A stretch of 16,440 nt of DNA from an uncultured Bacilli bacterium. GTDB lineage: Bacteria; Bacillota_I; Bacilli_A; RF39; UBA660. The notes beneath the pieces were generated by a model. The model did no database searches and was not told the origin of the DNA. It saw only the letters and a program-made list of their open reading frames with translations. Location: the NCBI GenBank assembly GCA_947629075.1, contig CANRCI010000020.1, positions 1 to 16,440 of the forward strand. Direction: 5' to 3'. Shown piece after piece: positions 1 to 6,738 of this stretch (positions are counted from its first letter, which is position 1; each line of letters starts with the position of its first letter). Both the position numbers and the translations under genes were made by a program.

Positions 1-1005
1 GTCATCGTACTGTATCTCAACGATACGATGAACAACTGTCTTTTTACCACTGACAAACTCGATTACATCTTGAACCTTTAAGTTGTCTTTTTCTTTATCA
101 CTGTACTTTTCAACAATAACAGCATCTCCTCTTTGAAACTCTGGAATCATACTGTTAGAGACAATGGCAACAGGAACAAACTTGAAAACTCCAGCAACAA
201 ATGTTACCAATAAAAATATTAAAATAAATAATGGTACTGTTTTAACCGGAGCGCTTCTTTTAATTATTCTTTTCGATAATTCGCGATCTTCACTCACTTC
301 GATATAATTCAAATTTATGTATAATATCATCGGTGTAATTATTCCAAACAAACCTGTCGCAAACCAATCGAGATCAGGAAAGATTGGAAGTAATATGTAG
401 ACAAGTTCAAAAGTAACTCGGTAAAACATCGCCGGTACATAATCAGTAATACTCATCAAATAAGTCAATAACACATTTCTAAATACAATGGGAAAGATTG
501 TTTCACAAATATATTTAAAAGCGGTTGTTCCACTACTAAGTGAATACGGCAATGTGACAAAGTTAACCTCTAGTAAGATAAACATTATTGTTATAGGAAT
601 GTATAACCATTTCTTTTTACTGGTATACTGAACTAATATAAATCTTACATACTCTTCAAAGATGATTATCGGTATGATATGCCACATATTACTAACGATT
701 GACGTTAAAGTATGCGAAAAGGGACTACGATTAAATCCTGTAAATAGTCCCGCTAAGTAGTAAACGATAAAATATAATATGACCACAATGATAACTGTTT
801 GAAATTTCTCAACTCTTCGTGTCCTATTATATCTACCAGGTTTTACTACGAAATAACTATACAACATTAATCCAAACCAGATAAGTGGTGTTAAAACCAT
901 TGTAAATAGTCTAGTATTAAATGTTTGAGCATAGATTATATTTAATATTAAGTAGGCAATAATAAATAGATAAAGATATATAACTTCCCTTTTTAATCTT
1001 TGCAT
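1..1005 (-). CDS. sipW: SipW/ER-type signal peptidase I with a polytopic N-terminal domain (3' end cut by window edge)
   Basis: Membrane serine peptidase that would remove signal peptides from exported proteins on the outer face of the membrane. The first 335 residues are visible; the reading frame is open to base 1. A catalytic-serine motif SNSMIPEF lies at residues 283-290 (nucleophile Ser285), followed by RGDAVIVEK at 292-300 and VVHRIVEI at 324-331. His326 stands where bacterial LepB enzymes have a lysine, the hallmark of the archaeal/ER/SipW subgroup. A membrane segment at about 257-275 precedes the active site, as in the family. Unusual: residues 1-235 form about seven or eight further hydrophobic segments, whereas B. 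subtilis SipW is only about 190 residues in total. The start is supported by AGGAGG five to six bases upstream of ATG. It is the last visible gene of an operon with three small proteins bearing SipW-type N-termini, its likely substrates. The family call is firm; the role of the N-domain is unknown. Confidence 0.88.
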   Translation of the reverse strand, partial: MQRLKREVIYLYLFIIAYLILNIIYAQTFNTRLFTMVLTPLIWFGLMLYSYFVVKPGRYNRTRRVEKFQTVIIVVILYFIVYYLAGLFTGFNRSPFSHTLTSIVSNMWHIIPIIIFEEYVRFILVQYTSKKKWLYIPITIMFILLEVNFVTLPYSLSSGTTAFKYICETIFPIVFRNVLLTYLMSITDYVPAMFYRVTFELVYILLPIFPDLDWFATGLFGIITPMILYINLNYIEVSEDRELSKRIIKRSAPVKTVPLFILIFLLVTFVAGVFKFVPVAIVSNSMIPEFQRGDAVIVEKYSDKEKDNLKVQDVIEFVSGKKTVVHRIVEIQYDD

Positions 1006-1040
1006 TATTACCTCCTATACATTATGTAAAATTAAGAGTA

Positions 1041-1544
1041 TTAATATTGTTCGTAGTCTAATGTAATTGTAACTTGTTTTGTTGTCTCTTCAGGCATTGA
1101 AGTATCTGTTCCAACCCATTCAGCTTTAACCGTAACGGTATTAGTTTGATTTGAATCTAGAGTTGTTGTTTCTTCTGTTACCCCACTAACGGTATATTTA
1201 ATACCTGATTGAGCATTGGTAACATCTTCCGGACTAATTGTAATATTCTTTAATTTAGCATTAAGAGTCCCGTTATTAGTTACCTTAATATCATATTCAG
1301 CATAATCACCAGGTTTAGTGAATTTAACTGAAAAAGTTGCAGAATTAGTAGTATGAGTTGGTTCTTTATCTTGAGTTGCACCACTCAAAGTTTTTTGAGT
1401 TATTTCTGTTATCTTTACATCCCATGTACTATCAATTGTCGCTGTTCCAGTAATCGTTAACTGTGCTGTTAATGCTGCAAAGCCAATTCCCATGAAAATT
1501 ACTGCAACTAATAGCCCTGCAATTAGATAATTTCTTTTATCCAT
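1041..1544 (-). CDS. SipW-dependent TasA/camelysin-like secreted protein, paralog 1
   Basis: A 167-residue exported protein of unknown exact role. The N-terminus is MDKRNY, then a hydrophobic stretch, then MGIGFAALTAQLTITGTA and STWDVKI. That order (short charged start, GIGxA, small residues, an LTITGTA strand, W-D) is the pattern of SipW-dependent signal proteins of the TasA/CalY type. The mature part (about residues 30-167) is Thr-rich and predicted to be all beta. It contains YDIKVTNNGTLNAKLKNIT at about 84-102, a motif shared by all five relatives in this window. There is no cysteine and no C-terminal anchor or LPXTG motif. The start has AAAGGAG six to seven bases upstream. It lies between paralog 2 (19 bases) and the signal peptidase (35 bases) in one operon. 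By analogy with TasA it may be a filament or matrix subunit; that is inference. Confidence 0.85.
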   Translation of the reverse strand: MDKRNYLIAGLLVAVIFMGIGFAALTAQLTITGTATIDSTWDVKITEITQKTLSGATQDKEPTHTTNSATFSVKFTKPGDYAEYDIKVTNNGTLNAKLKNITISPEDVTNAQSGIKYTVSGVTEETTTLDSNQTNTVTVKAEWVGTDTSMPEETTKQVTITLDYEQY

Positions 1545-1563
1545 TTTTTATCTCCTTTATTTT

Positions 1564-2076
1564 TTAAGATTGAATGTAATCAAAAGCTATTGTAACGGTT
1601 TTTGATAGCGCTTCTTCAAAATTGTTATCATAACTTTCGTTCCATTTTACTGTTACCATAATATTATTTTCGCCACCACTAGGTAGCTCGGTAACATTTT
1701 CCTCTACTCCCTCAATTTTATAGTCTATAGCGGGAGAACTATCATAATCAGTTGAAACAGTAATTTTATTTAATTTAGCATTGATTGTTCCGGTGTTTTT
1801 TATTTTGATGTTGTAAGTTATACTATCACTTGGAGTTTTTAATCCAACATCAAATGTGGCAGTGTTTAAAGTATGATTTGGTGGACTCTTTTCATAAGCC
1901 TCACCTTTAGTATCTACTTTTTCGATACTACTTATTCCTAGAATCCATTTAGTAGCTATTTGAACATTACCTTTTATTAATAATTGTGTTGTTAAAAGCG
2001 AATAACCAATAGACATTCCTACAATTATTACCATTAAGACGGTAATGATTACGTTTTTTATCTCTATTCTTTTCAT
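1564..2076 (-). CDS. SipW-dependent TasA/camelysin-like secreted protein, paralog 2
   Basis: A 170-residue exported protein related to both neighbours. It begins MKRIEIK, followed by a hydrophobic segment at about 9-27, then MSIGYSLLTTQLLIKGNVQI and TKWILGI. These correspond position for position to GIGFAALTAQLTITGTATI and STWDVKI in paralog 1, although the usual W-D is W-I here. The beta domain has ITYNIKIKNTGTINAKLNKI at about 86-105 and ends in VTIAFDYIQS, matching VTITLDYEQY of paralog 1. The ATG overlaps the TGA stop of the upstream gene in an ATGA, which indicates translational coupling; an AGGA lies about nine bases upstream. It is presumably processed by the signal peptidase encoded two genes downstream. 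Function beyond export is not shown by the sequence. Confidence 0.84.
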   Translation of the reverse strand: MKRIEIKNVIITVLMVIIVGMSIGYSLLTTQLLIKGNVQIATKWILGISSIEKVDTKGEAYEKSPPNHTLNTATFDVGLKTPSDSITYNIKIKNTGTINAKLNKITVSTDYDSSPAIDYKIEGVEENVTELPSGGENNIMVTVKWNESYDNNFEEALSKTVTIAFDYIQS

Positions 2077-2612
2077 TCGTAAGGTTCCTCATATTCTGCA
2101 CCATAAGCTTCACGATAGTTAAACTGAATGGTCGTCGTCTCTCTAGAACCAGTAGCAATATAATCAAGTTGGTCATTCAACATAATCTGTATTGCAAAAG
2201 TTGTCGTCTCACCAGGAGCTAGATAATAACTTGGTTCATTGTAGATGGCATATAATACATTTCGACTACTGTCATAGAATAAGTCTTCTGGATCAGTAAC
2301 ATATTCCTCCAATTTTGCTGAAATTGTTCCCCGATTTTCGATAGTTATTTCGTAAATGACATAATCTCCTGGCATTCCAGCAAAGTCGAGGTTGAAATAT
2401 GCTTCTGTTCCAGAAAACGATGGTGATTCTACCTCAGGATTAAGTCCATAGTTCTCTACCATTTCAACATTAGTTATTGCAACATCCCAAACACTACTCA
2501 CTTTAGCAGTCCCGTTTATCGCGATACTGCTCGATAGAGCAGCGAACCCTATTCCCATAAAGATAACAGATAAAACTAAAGCGGTTATTATCATTGCCTT
2601 TCTTTTAGTCAT
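2073..2612 (-). CDS. SipW-dependent TasA/camelysin-like secreted protein, paralog 3 (first gene of the sipW operon)
   Basis: A 179-residue exported protein starting MTKRKAMII. A hydrophobic segment is followed by MGIGFAALSSSIAINGTA and SVWDVAI, the same SipW-type N-terminal layout as paralog 1. The beta domain carries DYVIYEITIENRGTISAKLEE at about residues 87-107. The C-terminal tail is acidic and Tyr-rich (AYGAEYEEPYE). Start choice: the frame is open to an ATG at 2660, but that lies upstream of the predicted transcription start (about 2639), so it is rejected. ATG 2612 follows GGTGAA by about five bases. A GTG at 2621, with AAGGA eight bases upstream, is a possible alternative that would add three residues. 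The stop overlaps the start of paralog 2. It heads the operon directly behind the promoter at 2646-2674. Confidence 0.84.
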   Translation of the reverse strand: MTKRKAMIITALVLSVIFMGIGFAALSSSIAINGTAKVSSVWDVAITNVEMVENYGLNPEVESPSFSGTEAYFNLDFAGMPGDYVIYEITIENRGTISAKLEEYVTDPEDLFYDSSRNVLYAIYNEPSYYLAPGETTTFAIQIMLNDQLDYIATGSRETTTIQFNYREAYGAEYEEPYE

Positions 2613-2645
2613 ATTCTTCACCACATCTATCCTTGTACAATAAAT

Positions 2646-2674
2646 AGTATAGAACAGCAATTAGTTTTTTTCAA
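2646..2674 (-). promoter_or_regulatory. Sigma-A-type promoter of the sipW/substrate operon
   Basis: On the minus strand TTGAAA (2669-2674) is separated by 17 bases from TATACT (2646-2651); each hexamer has five of six consensus bases. Predicted transcription start is near 2639, giving a leader of about 27 bases before ATG 2612. Confidence 0.7.
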
Positions 2675-2680
2675 GTTAAC

Positions 2681-2694
2681 TGTTGTAAACAACA
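2681..2694. promoter_or_regulatory. Short dyad upstream of the sipW operon promoter (candidate operator)
   Basis: TGTTG-TAAA-CAACA is a 5+5 inverted repeat centred about seven bases beyond the upstream edge of the -35 box. A second GTAAAC follows at 2696-2701, and AAGTT/AACTT flanks could extend a hairpin. On the minus strand no T-run follows it, so it does not read as a terminator of the upstream gene. An operator is one reading; chance in AT-rich DNA is another. Confidence 0.3.
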
Positions 2695-2715
2695 TGTAAA
2701 CTTTTTATAAAAAAA

Positions 2716-3273
2716 TTAACCCTCGGCTCCTCCTTCATCATAATCGCATTGATCAAATACAAGAGTTATCGAGAAATTTCTAGCAGAAACAGTACTATGA
2801 GAAAAGTCCTGTGAAGGATCGTGGTATATCTCATAATTAAAGGTAAGCGCCTCACCTGGCATAACTATTGGATAGTCATCCTGATATAAACCTGATACAG
2901 TTACCACTATCCCATCAATATCGGGAGCTGCCGAAAAGGGAATTGAACTTTCACCTTCGTTCAGTTGAACAGGAAAGGTACTACTGTTTCTTACTGTTAT
3001 CTGATAAGTGACACTAGCGTTTTTAGCTAGTAACTTAACACCGACATTAGCAGTATTTCGACCAGTGATAGTTGGACCACTCGTCGTTTCAGCATTATAA
3101 CTAGATGATTCCCTGATCGATTCGATATAGACATCAAATTTACTAGAAATGTTAGTTGTAGTGGTCATTTTGATATCACTACCCAAAATCGAATAACCAA
3201 TTGTCATTCCTAGTGATAAAAGAATTAACATTAATGCTAATATCAATTTGTAATGTTTAATTCTCTTTCGCAT
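2716..3273 (-). CDS. SipW-dependent-type secreted protein, paralog 4 (divergent)
   Basis: A 185-residue exported protein, the most divergent of the small relatives. It starts MRKRIKHYK and has a hydrophobic segment at about 10-27. This is followed by MTIGYSILGSDIKMTTTTN and SKFDVYI, which match the GIGxA, beta-strand and W-D positions of the others, with Phe replacing Trp. The beta domain contains VTYQITVRNSSTFPVQLNEG at about 84-103, aligning with the shared Y-x-I-x-V-x-N motif. The acidic tail contains one Cys (DQCDYDE). AGGGG sits six bases before the ATG. It is not in the sipW operon: it is the last gene of the preceding operon, 20 bases after the phosphohexomutase, and the sipW promoter lies after its stop. 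It is likely a substrate of the same peptidase. Confidence 0.75.
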   Translation of the reverse strand: MRKRIKHYKLILALMLILLSLGMTIGYSILGSDIKMTTTTNISSKFDVYIESIRESSSYNAETTSGPTITGRNTANVGVKLLAKNASVTYQITVRNSSTFPVQLNEGESSIPFSAAPDIDGIVVTVSGLYQDDYPIVMPGEALTFNYEIYHDPSQDFSHSTVSARNFSITLVFDQCDYDEGGAEG

Positions 3274-3293
3274 ACAACCCCTACCATTTCTTG

Positions 3294-4670
3294 TTAAAAT
3301 ACATTGTACTCTTGTATTTTATCCACAAATTCTTTTTTTATTTCTTCTAACCTTTCTTCGGTTTTAGCTTCAAATCTTGCCGTGATGTTTGGACCAGTAT
3401 TACTCATTCTAACTAGTGCCCAACCATCGTCGAACATCACTCTAACACCATCGATTGTTATCATCTCATAACCTCTATCAATGGCATATTCTTTTATTTT
3501 TTCTACAACGCTAGCTTTTTTTTCATCACTCGATGCAAATTTAAGCTCTGGCGTTTGGAAATACTCCGTTATACCTTCTAATAATTCACTAACGTTTTTG
3601 TCCGTTTTAGATAATATTTCAACTAGACGAAGTCCAGCATAAAGTCCGGAATCAAAACCTGGCCAACGATCATTGAAATATACGTGTCCTGACAACTCTC
3701 CACCAAATGGTAAATTTTCCTCTAAAACTTTGGATTTGGTATAAGAGTTACCAGTACGATAACATATAGATGAACCGTTTAATTTTTGAATTTCATCTTC
3801 GACTGCTTTACTACACTTAACATCATATAAGAATTTTTTCTTCTCTACTTTATTTATGATGTCACGAATTATAATAATCATGTATTTATCGGTTGGAATG
3901 TAATTACCTTTTTCATCGACGACACCGACACGATCGCCATCGCCATCAAATCCTAGGCCGAGATCAGCTTTGGTCTCAATGACTTTTTGTTTCAATTTTT
4001 CTAAGTTTTCTTCAACACATGGATCAGGATGGTGATTTGGAAAACTAGAATCACTATCACCAAAAATAACCTCTAAATCGATGTTGAACATCTCATATAT
4101 CTCTTTGGCAATAATACTTGTCGTTCCATTTCCCGGATCGATTACCACTTTTACTTTGCGATTACCAAAATCTAGAGATTTTCTAAATAATTCTTTATAT
4201 TCTTCTCTGATATCATATCCTTCTACTCGACCATGACCTTCATCAAAGTTCATTGCTAAAGTAAAATCGCGGAATTCTTCGATCATCTCACCACGAGCAT
4301 TTCCTCTTTCATCAAAAGCAATTTTAAAACCGTTATCATCTTTAGGATTATGGCTCGCCGTAATCATTACTCCAGCAGGTGTTTTCAATTTTATCTGGGA
4401 ATAATAATACATCGGTGTTGTAACTAAACCTAAATCGATAACGTCACAGCCACTGTCAGTTATTCCTTTGATGATGCCACCAGTAAGTTCATCTGATGAA
4501 TACCTATTATCATGACCAACTACACATTTAGTTTTACCGAACTTTTTGATATAAGTACCAAAACTTCGTCCGATAGTGTACGCTACATCTTCATCTAAAT
4601 CTTTAGGATATACCCCTCTTATGTCATATCCGCGAAAGATATATTTATTGATATCTTTTTTTATTTTCAT
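3294..4670 (-). CDS. Phosphomannomutase/phosphoglucomutase (alpha-D-phosphohexomutase)
   Basis: Cytosolic enzyme interconverting hexose 1- and 6-phosphates (Man or Glc), feeding sugar nucleotides for glycans. At 458 residues it has the normal family length, and all four signature loops are present. These are the phosphoserine loop TASHNP at 104-109 (Ser106), the Mg-binding DGDGDR at 242-247, the sugar-specificity loop GELSGH at 324-329, and the phosphate-binding loop RMSNTGP at 421-427. An N-terminal FRGYDIRGVYP at 12-22 is typical of the ManB/AlgC-type PMM/PGM branch rather than GlmM. AGGAGG lies four bases before ATG and overlaps the stop of the upstream gene. It lies in an operon between a membrane protein of unknown function and SipW-type paralog 4, which may hint at surface glycosylation. 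Substrate preference cannot be read from the sequence. Confidence 0.92.
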   Translation of the reverse strand: MKIKKDINKYIFRGYDIRGVYPKDLDEDVAYTIGRSFGTYIKKFGKTKCVVGHDNRYSSDELTGGIIKGITDSGCDVIDLGLVTTPMYYYSQIKLKTPAGVMITASHNPKDDNGFKIAFDERGNARGEMIEEFRDFTLAMNFDEGHGRVEGYDIREEYKELFRKSLDFGNRKVKVVIDPGNGTTSIIAKEIYEMFNIDLEVIFGDSDSSFPNHHPDPCVEENLEKLKQKVIETKADLGLGFDGDGDRVGVVDEKGNYIPTDKYMIIIIRDIINKVEKKKFLYDVKCSKAVEDEIQKLNGSSICYRTGNSYTKSKVLEENLPFGGELSGHVYFNDRWPGFDSGLYAGLRLVEILSKTDKNVSELLEGITEYFQTPELKFASSDEKKASVVEKIKEYAIDRGYEMITIDGVRVMFDDGWALVRMSNTGPNITARFEAKTEERLEEIKKEFVDKIQEYNVF

Positions 4671-4678
4671 AAAACCTC

Positions 4679-5335
4679 CTAAGCTTCTTCTTTTACCGTT
4701 TCTTCACCAGCATCCATTGTCTGACAACTGAATCCAGACTCTTGATAGTTATTGGATTGAGAATCCAATTTACGTGAATGTTTACCCGTAGTTTCAATAT
4801 TTTTTAATTTCACGTTTTCTTTAAAATCCATATAGACGATATATTTATTTTTAGTATCTGAAGATACTTCCATACCCGGTTGATTAACTTTACTTAGTTC
4901 ATTGTACTCAGCTAAATCACTTGGCAATATTTCTAAATCAGCATTGACATTACCATCGTTTGGTTGAAAATCGTAAACAATTTCAGAAGAAGTAGAAATG
5001 TCATCTTCATATTTAGTAGTAATGTTTTGAATCAAAGTATATTGTTCACGAGAAGTAGTTTTTTGGCACCTCAATTCATGTAGTTTAATAACTCTCTCTT
5101 TAACTTTACTAGTTCCTCCACCTTCTTCGTAATTAGGATCTAAAAGTCTTATGACACTAGGAACAAAAAGAAGGCAAACGAAAAAAACAATTCCAACATA
5201 AGCAAACATCTTTTTGGTATCATCTTTTTTAGTCTCATCACTTTTTACAGTTTGTGCTTTTTGTTTGTTAGGATCAATCGTCGTCTGATTAATTGGTTGT
5301 TTAGCACTAGCAACATTTTTTTTCTTATCTTTCAC
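4679..5335 (-). CDS. Membrane-anchored protein of unknown function
   Basis: Not recognised. A 218-residue protein with a very Lys/Thr/Asn-rich cytoplasmic N-terminus (residues 1-42), one membrane segment at about 43-65 (FAYVGIVFFVCLLFVPSVI) and an extracytoplasmic part of about 150 residues. The outer part has two cysteines, Cys90 (LRCQK) and Cys204 (FSCQT), which could form a disulfide. The tail is acidic (EETVKEEA). There is no lipobox, so it is a membrane-anchored rather than lipoprotein-type product. Start choice: GTG at 5344 abuts its own Shine-Dalgarno sequence, while GTG at 5335 has AGAGGG (5344-5349) eight bases away and is preferred. It is the first gene of the operon with the phosphohexomutase, whose ribosome binding site overlaps this stop codon. 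Confidence 0.7.
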   Translation of the reverse strand: MKDKKKNVASAKQPINQTTIDPNKQKAQTVKSDETKKDDTKKMFAYVGIVFFVCLLFVPSVIRLLDPNYEEGGGTSKVKERVIKLHELRCQKTTSREQYTLIQNITTKYEDDISTSSEIVYDFQPNDGNVNADLEILPSDLAEYNELSKVNQPGMEVSSDTKNKYIVYMDFKENVKLKNIETTGKHSRKLDSQSNNYQESGFSCQTMDAGEETVKEEA

Positions 5336-5343
5336 TTTAAACA

Positions 5344-5349
5344 CCCTCT
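5344..5349 (-). promoter_or_regulatory. Ribosome binding site deciding a GTG start
   Basis: AGAGGG on the minus strand, eight bases before GTG 5335. The alternative GTG at 5344 overlaps the last G of the site and so has no spacer. Confidence 0.6.
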
Positions 5350-5360
5350 ATTCTCTTTTA

Positions 5361-5369
5361 ATTTTAACA
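5361..5369 (-). promoter_or_regulatory. Candidate extended -10 promoter of the membrane protein/phosphohexomutase operon
   Basis: TGTTAAAAT on the minus strand (TG-n-TAAAAT) lies about 17 bases after the trigger factor terminator. No convincing -35 box is seen, because the upstream region is the terminator T-run. Read-through from tig remains possible. Confidence 0.4.
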
Positions 5370-5380
5370 TAATTTTTACC

Positions 5381-5410
5381 AAAAAAAAAGACAAGTAATG
5401 TCTACTTGTC
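5381..5410 (-). terminator. Rho-independent terminator of tig
   Basis: On the minus strand an 8-bp stem GACAAGTA/TACTTGTC with a 5-base loop is followed by nine T residues (complement of 5381-5389). It starts two bases after the tig stop codon. Confidence 0.92.
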
Positions 5411-5411
5411 A

Positions 5412-6686
5412 TTATTTGTTTAATTCTTTTAATAACTCCATAACACGACGAATTTCTAAATCGTATTGGATCATTTCAATACCACCAAACATATTCAAGA
5501 ATTCATCTTTAGGCATATTATATTTCTTAGCAAGTTCATCAGCTTCTTTATTTGCTTCTTCTTCACTAATTTCAATTTTTTCTAAGTTAGCAACTTCTTC
5601 TAATGTCAAACGATATAAAACATTTTTATAAGCTTCTTTTTCTAATTGTGATTTCAAAGCTTCTTCATTACTATTAGTTAGTTGATAATATACATCAAGT
5701 GATACCCCCTGCATACTAAGTTGTTGTTCAAATCTACCTAGAAGACGATTAGTTTCTTCTTCAACCATTTCTTCTGGAATATCAACTTCTGTTTGTTCAG
5801 CTACTTTTTCAAGTATTTTATCGACATATTTATTTTCGGCATCCATTTCTTTTTGAGCTTCGATATTCTTCTTGATTTCTTCTTCTAGTTTTTCTTTAGA
5901 ATCAACGCCTTCCATACCTAAATCTTCAAATAACTCTTCATCGAATTCGCGCTCAACTTTTTCTTTAATCTCATTTACTTTTACTTTAAATACTACTGGT
6001 TGCCCTTTTAAATCAGGTTGTGGATATTCTTCAGGGAAAGTAACATTAATTTCTTTTTCTTCATTAGTTTTCATACCGATAACTTGATCTTCAAAACCAG
6101 GTATAAAAGTATTACTTCCTATTTCTAATTCATAATTTTCTCCCTTTCCACCTTCAAATGCAACTCCGTCTTTAAATCCTTCAAAATCGATTACGGCGAT
6201 ATCGCCACTCTCTACTTTTCCGTTTTCTTTAACTCTAACTTCTCCATAACGCTCTAAAAGATGTCCTAGTTCGTGTTCAATTTCTTCTTTTGTTACTTTA
6301 ACTTTATCTTTTTTAATGTTTAATCCTTTATATTTTTTTATTTTTACTTCTGGTTTAGTCGTAATAGTAAATTTGAAGTTAACACCATTAGCGTCGATTT
6401 CGGTAATCTCTACTTTAGGTTGTACAACTGGAACTAATTTAGATTCTTCTAAAGCTCTATTAAATGCAACGTTTACTACCTTGTCAACGGCATCCATGAA
6501 AAGACTTTCTTTACCAAACTTTTTCTCATAGATATTTCTTGGTACTTTACCTTTTCTAAAACCGTCAATAGTTAAATCTTTTCTCTTTTCTTCAAAAGTC
6601 TTGTCGATAGCTTCAGTCCAATCTTTTCCTTCTATTTTAATTTCTACTTCGTGTAAGTTTTTTTTATTATTTTCTTTCTTAGCCAT
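5412..6686 (-). CDS. tig: Trigger factor (ribosome-associated chaperone / peptidyl-prolyl isomerase)
   Basis: Binds at the ribosome exit tunnel and holds nascent chains. At 424 residues it has the usual length. The ribosome-docking signature GFRKGKVPRN is at residues 42-51 in the N-terminal domain. The FKBP-type isomerase domain spans about 155-245, with SGDIAVIDFEGFKDGVAFEGG and FIPGFEDQVIGM. The alpha-helical C-terminal chaperone domain spans about 250-424 and is Glu/Lys-rich. GGAGG lies six bases before the ATG. It appears monocistronic, with its own candidate promoter upstream and a strong terminator right after the stop. It is not next to clpX or clpP, at least on the downstream side. 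Confidence 0.97.
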   Translation of the reverse strand: MAKKENNKKNLHEVEIKIEGKDWTEAIDKTFEEKRKDLTIDGFRKGKVPRNIYEKKFGKESLFMDAVDKVVNVAFNRALEESKLVPVVQPKVEITEIDANGVNFKFTITTKPEVKIKKYKGLNIKKDKVKVTKEEIEHELGHLLERYGEVRVKENGKVESGDIAVIDFEGFKDGVAFEGGKGENYELEIGSNTFIPGFEDQVIGMKTNEEKEINVTFPEEYPQPDLKGQPVVFKVKVNEIKEKVEREFDEELFEDLGMEGVDSKEKLEEEIKKNIEAQKEMDAENKYVDKILEKVAEQTEVDIPEEMVEEETNRLLGRFEQQLSMQGVSLDVYYQLTNSNEEALKSQLEKEAYKNVLYRLTLEEVANLEKIEISEEEANKEADELAKKYNMPKDEFLNMFGGIEMIQYDLEIRRVMELLKELNK

Positions 6687-6705
6687 AATATTCCTCCAAC
6701 AATTT

Positions 6706-6737
6706 AATATTATATAATATTTAACACTTTAAAACAA
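6706..6737 (-). promoter_or_regulatory. Candidate tig promoter with AT palindrome over the -10 box
   Basis: On the minus strand TTGTTT (6732-6737), 17 bases, TATAAT (6709-6714). The -35 box is weak. The -10 box sits inside a perfect 16-base A/T palindrome at 6706-6721; with only A and T this may be chance. Confidence 0.5.
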
Positions 6738-6738
6738 G

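Noticed and set aside
640..670. EEYVRF in the signal peptidase N-domain, similar to the EExxxR motif of CPBP/CAAX-type membrane proteases
   Set aside because: The Arg is one residue too close, and the later His motifs of CPBP proteins are not seen, so a second protease domain is not supported.
1006..1040. ATTAA/TTAAT mini-hairpin between paralog 1 and the signal peptidase gene, as an attenuator
   Set aside because: Only five A/T pairs and a short T-run; too weak to claim in DNA this AT-rich.
2073..2076. Reassigned TGA codon (Trp), as in some Mollicutes
   Set aside because: TGG is used for Trp throughout, and the TGA here forms a normal ATGA stop/start overlap.
2675..2710. Terminator for paralog 4 on the minus strand
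   Set aside because: The hairpin is followed by an A-run, not a T-run, in the direction of transcription; the T-run lies on the opposite strand.
5872..6531. Plus-strand open frames opposite tig
   Set aside because: Low-complexity Ser-rich translations that mirror the Glu/Lys codons of trigger factor; no ribosome binding sites.
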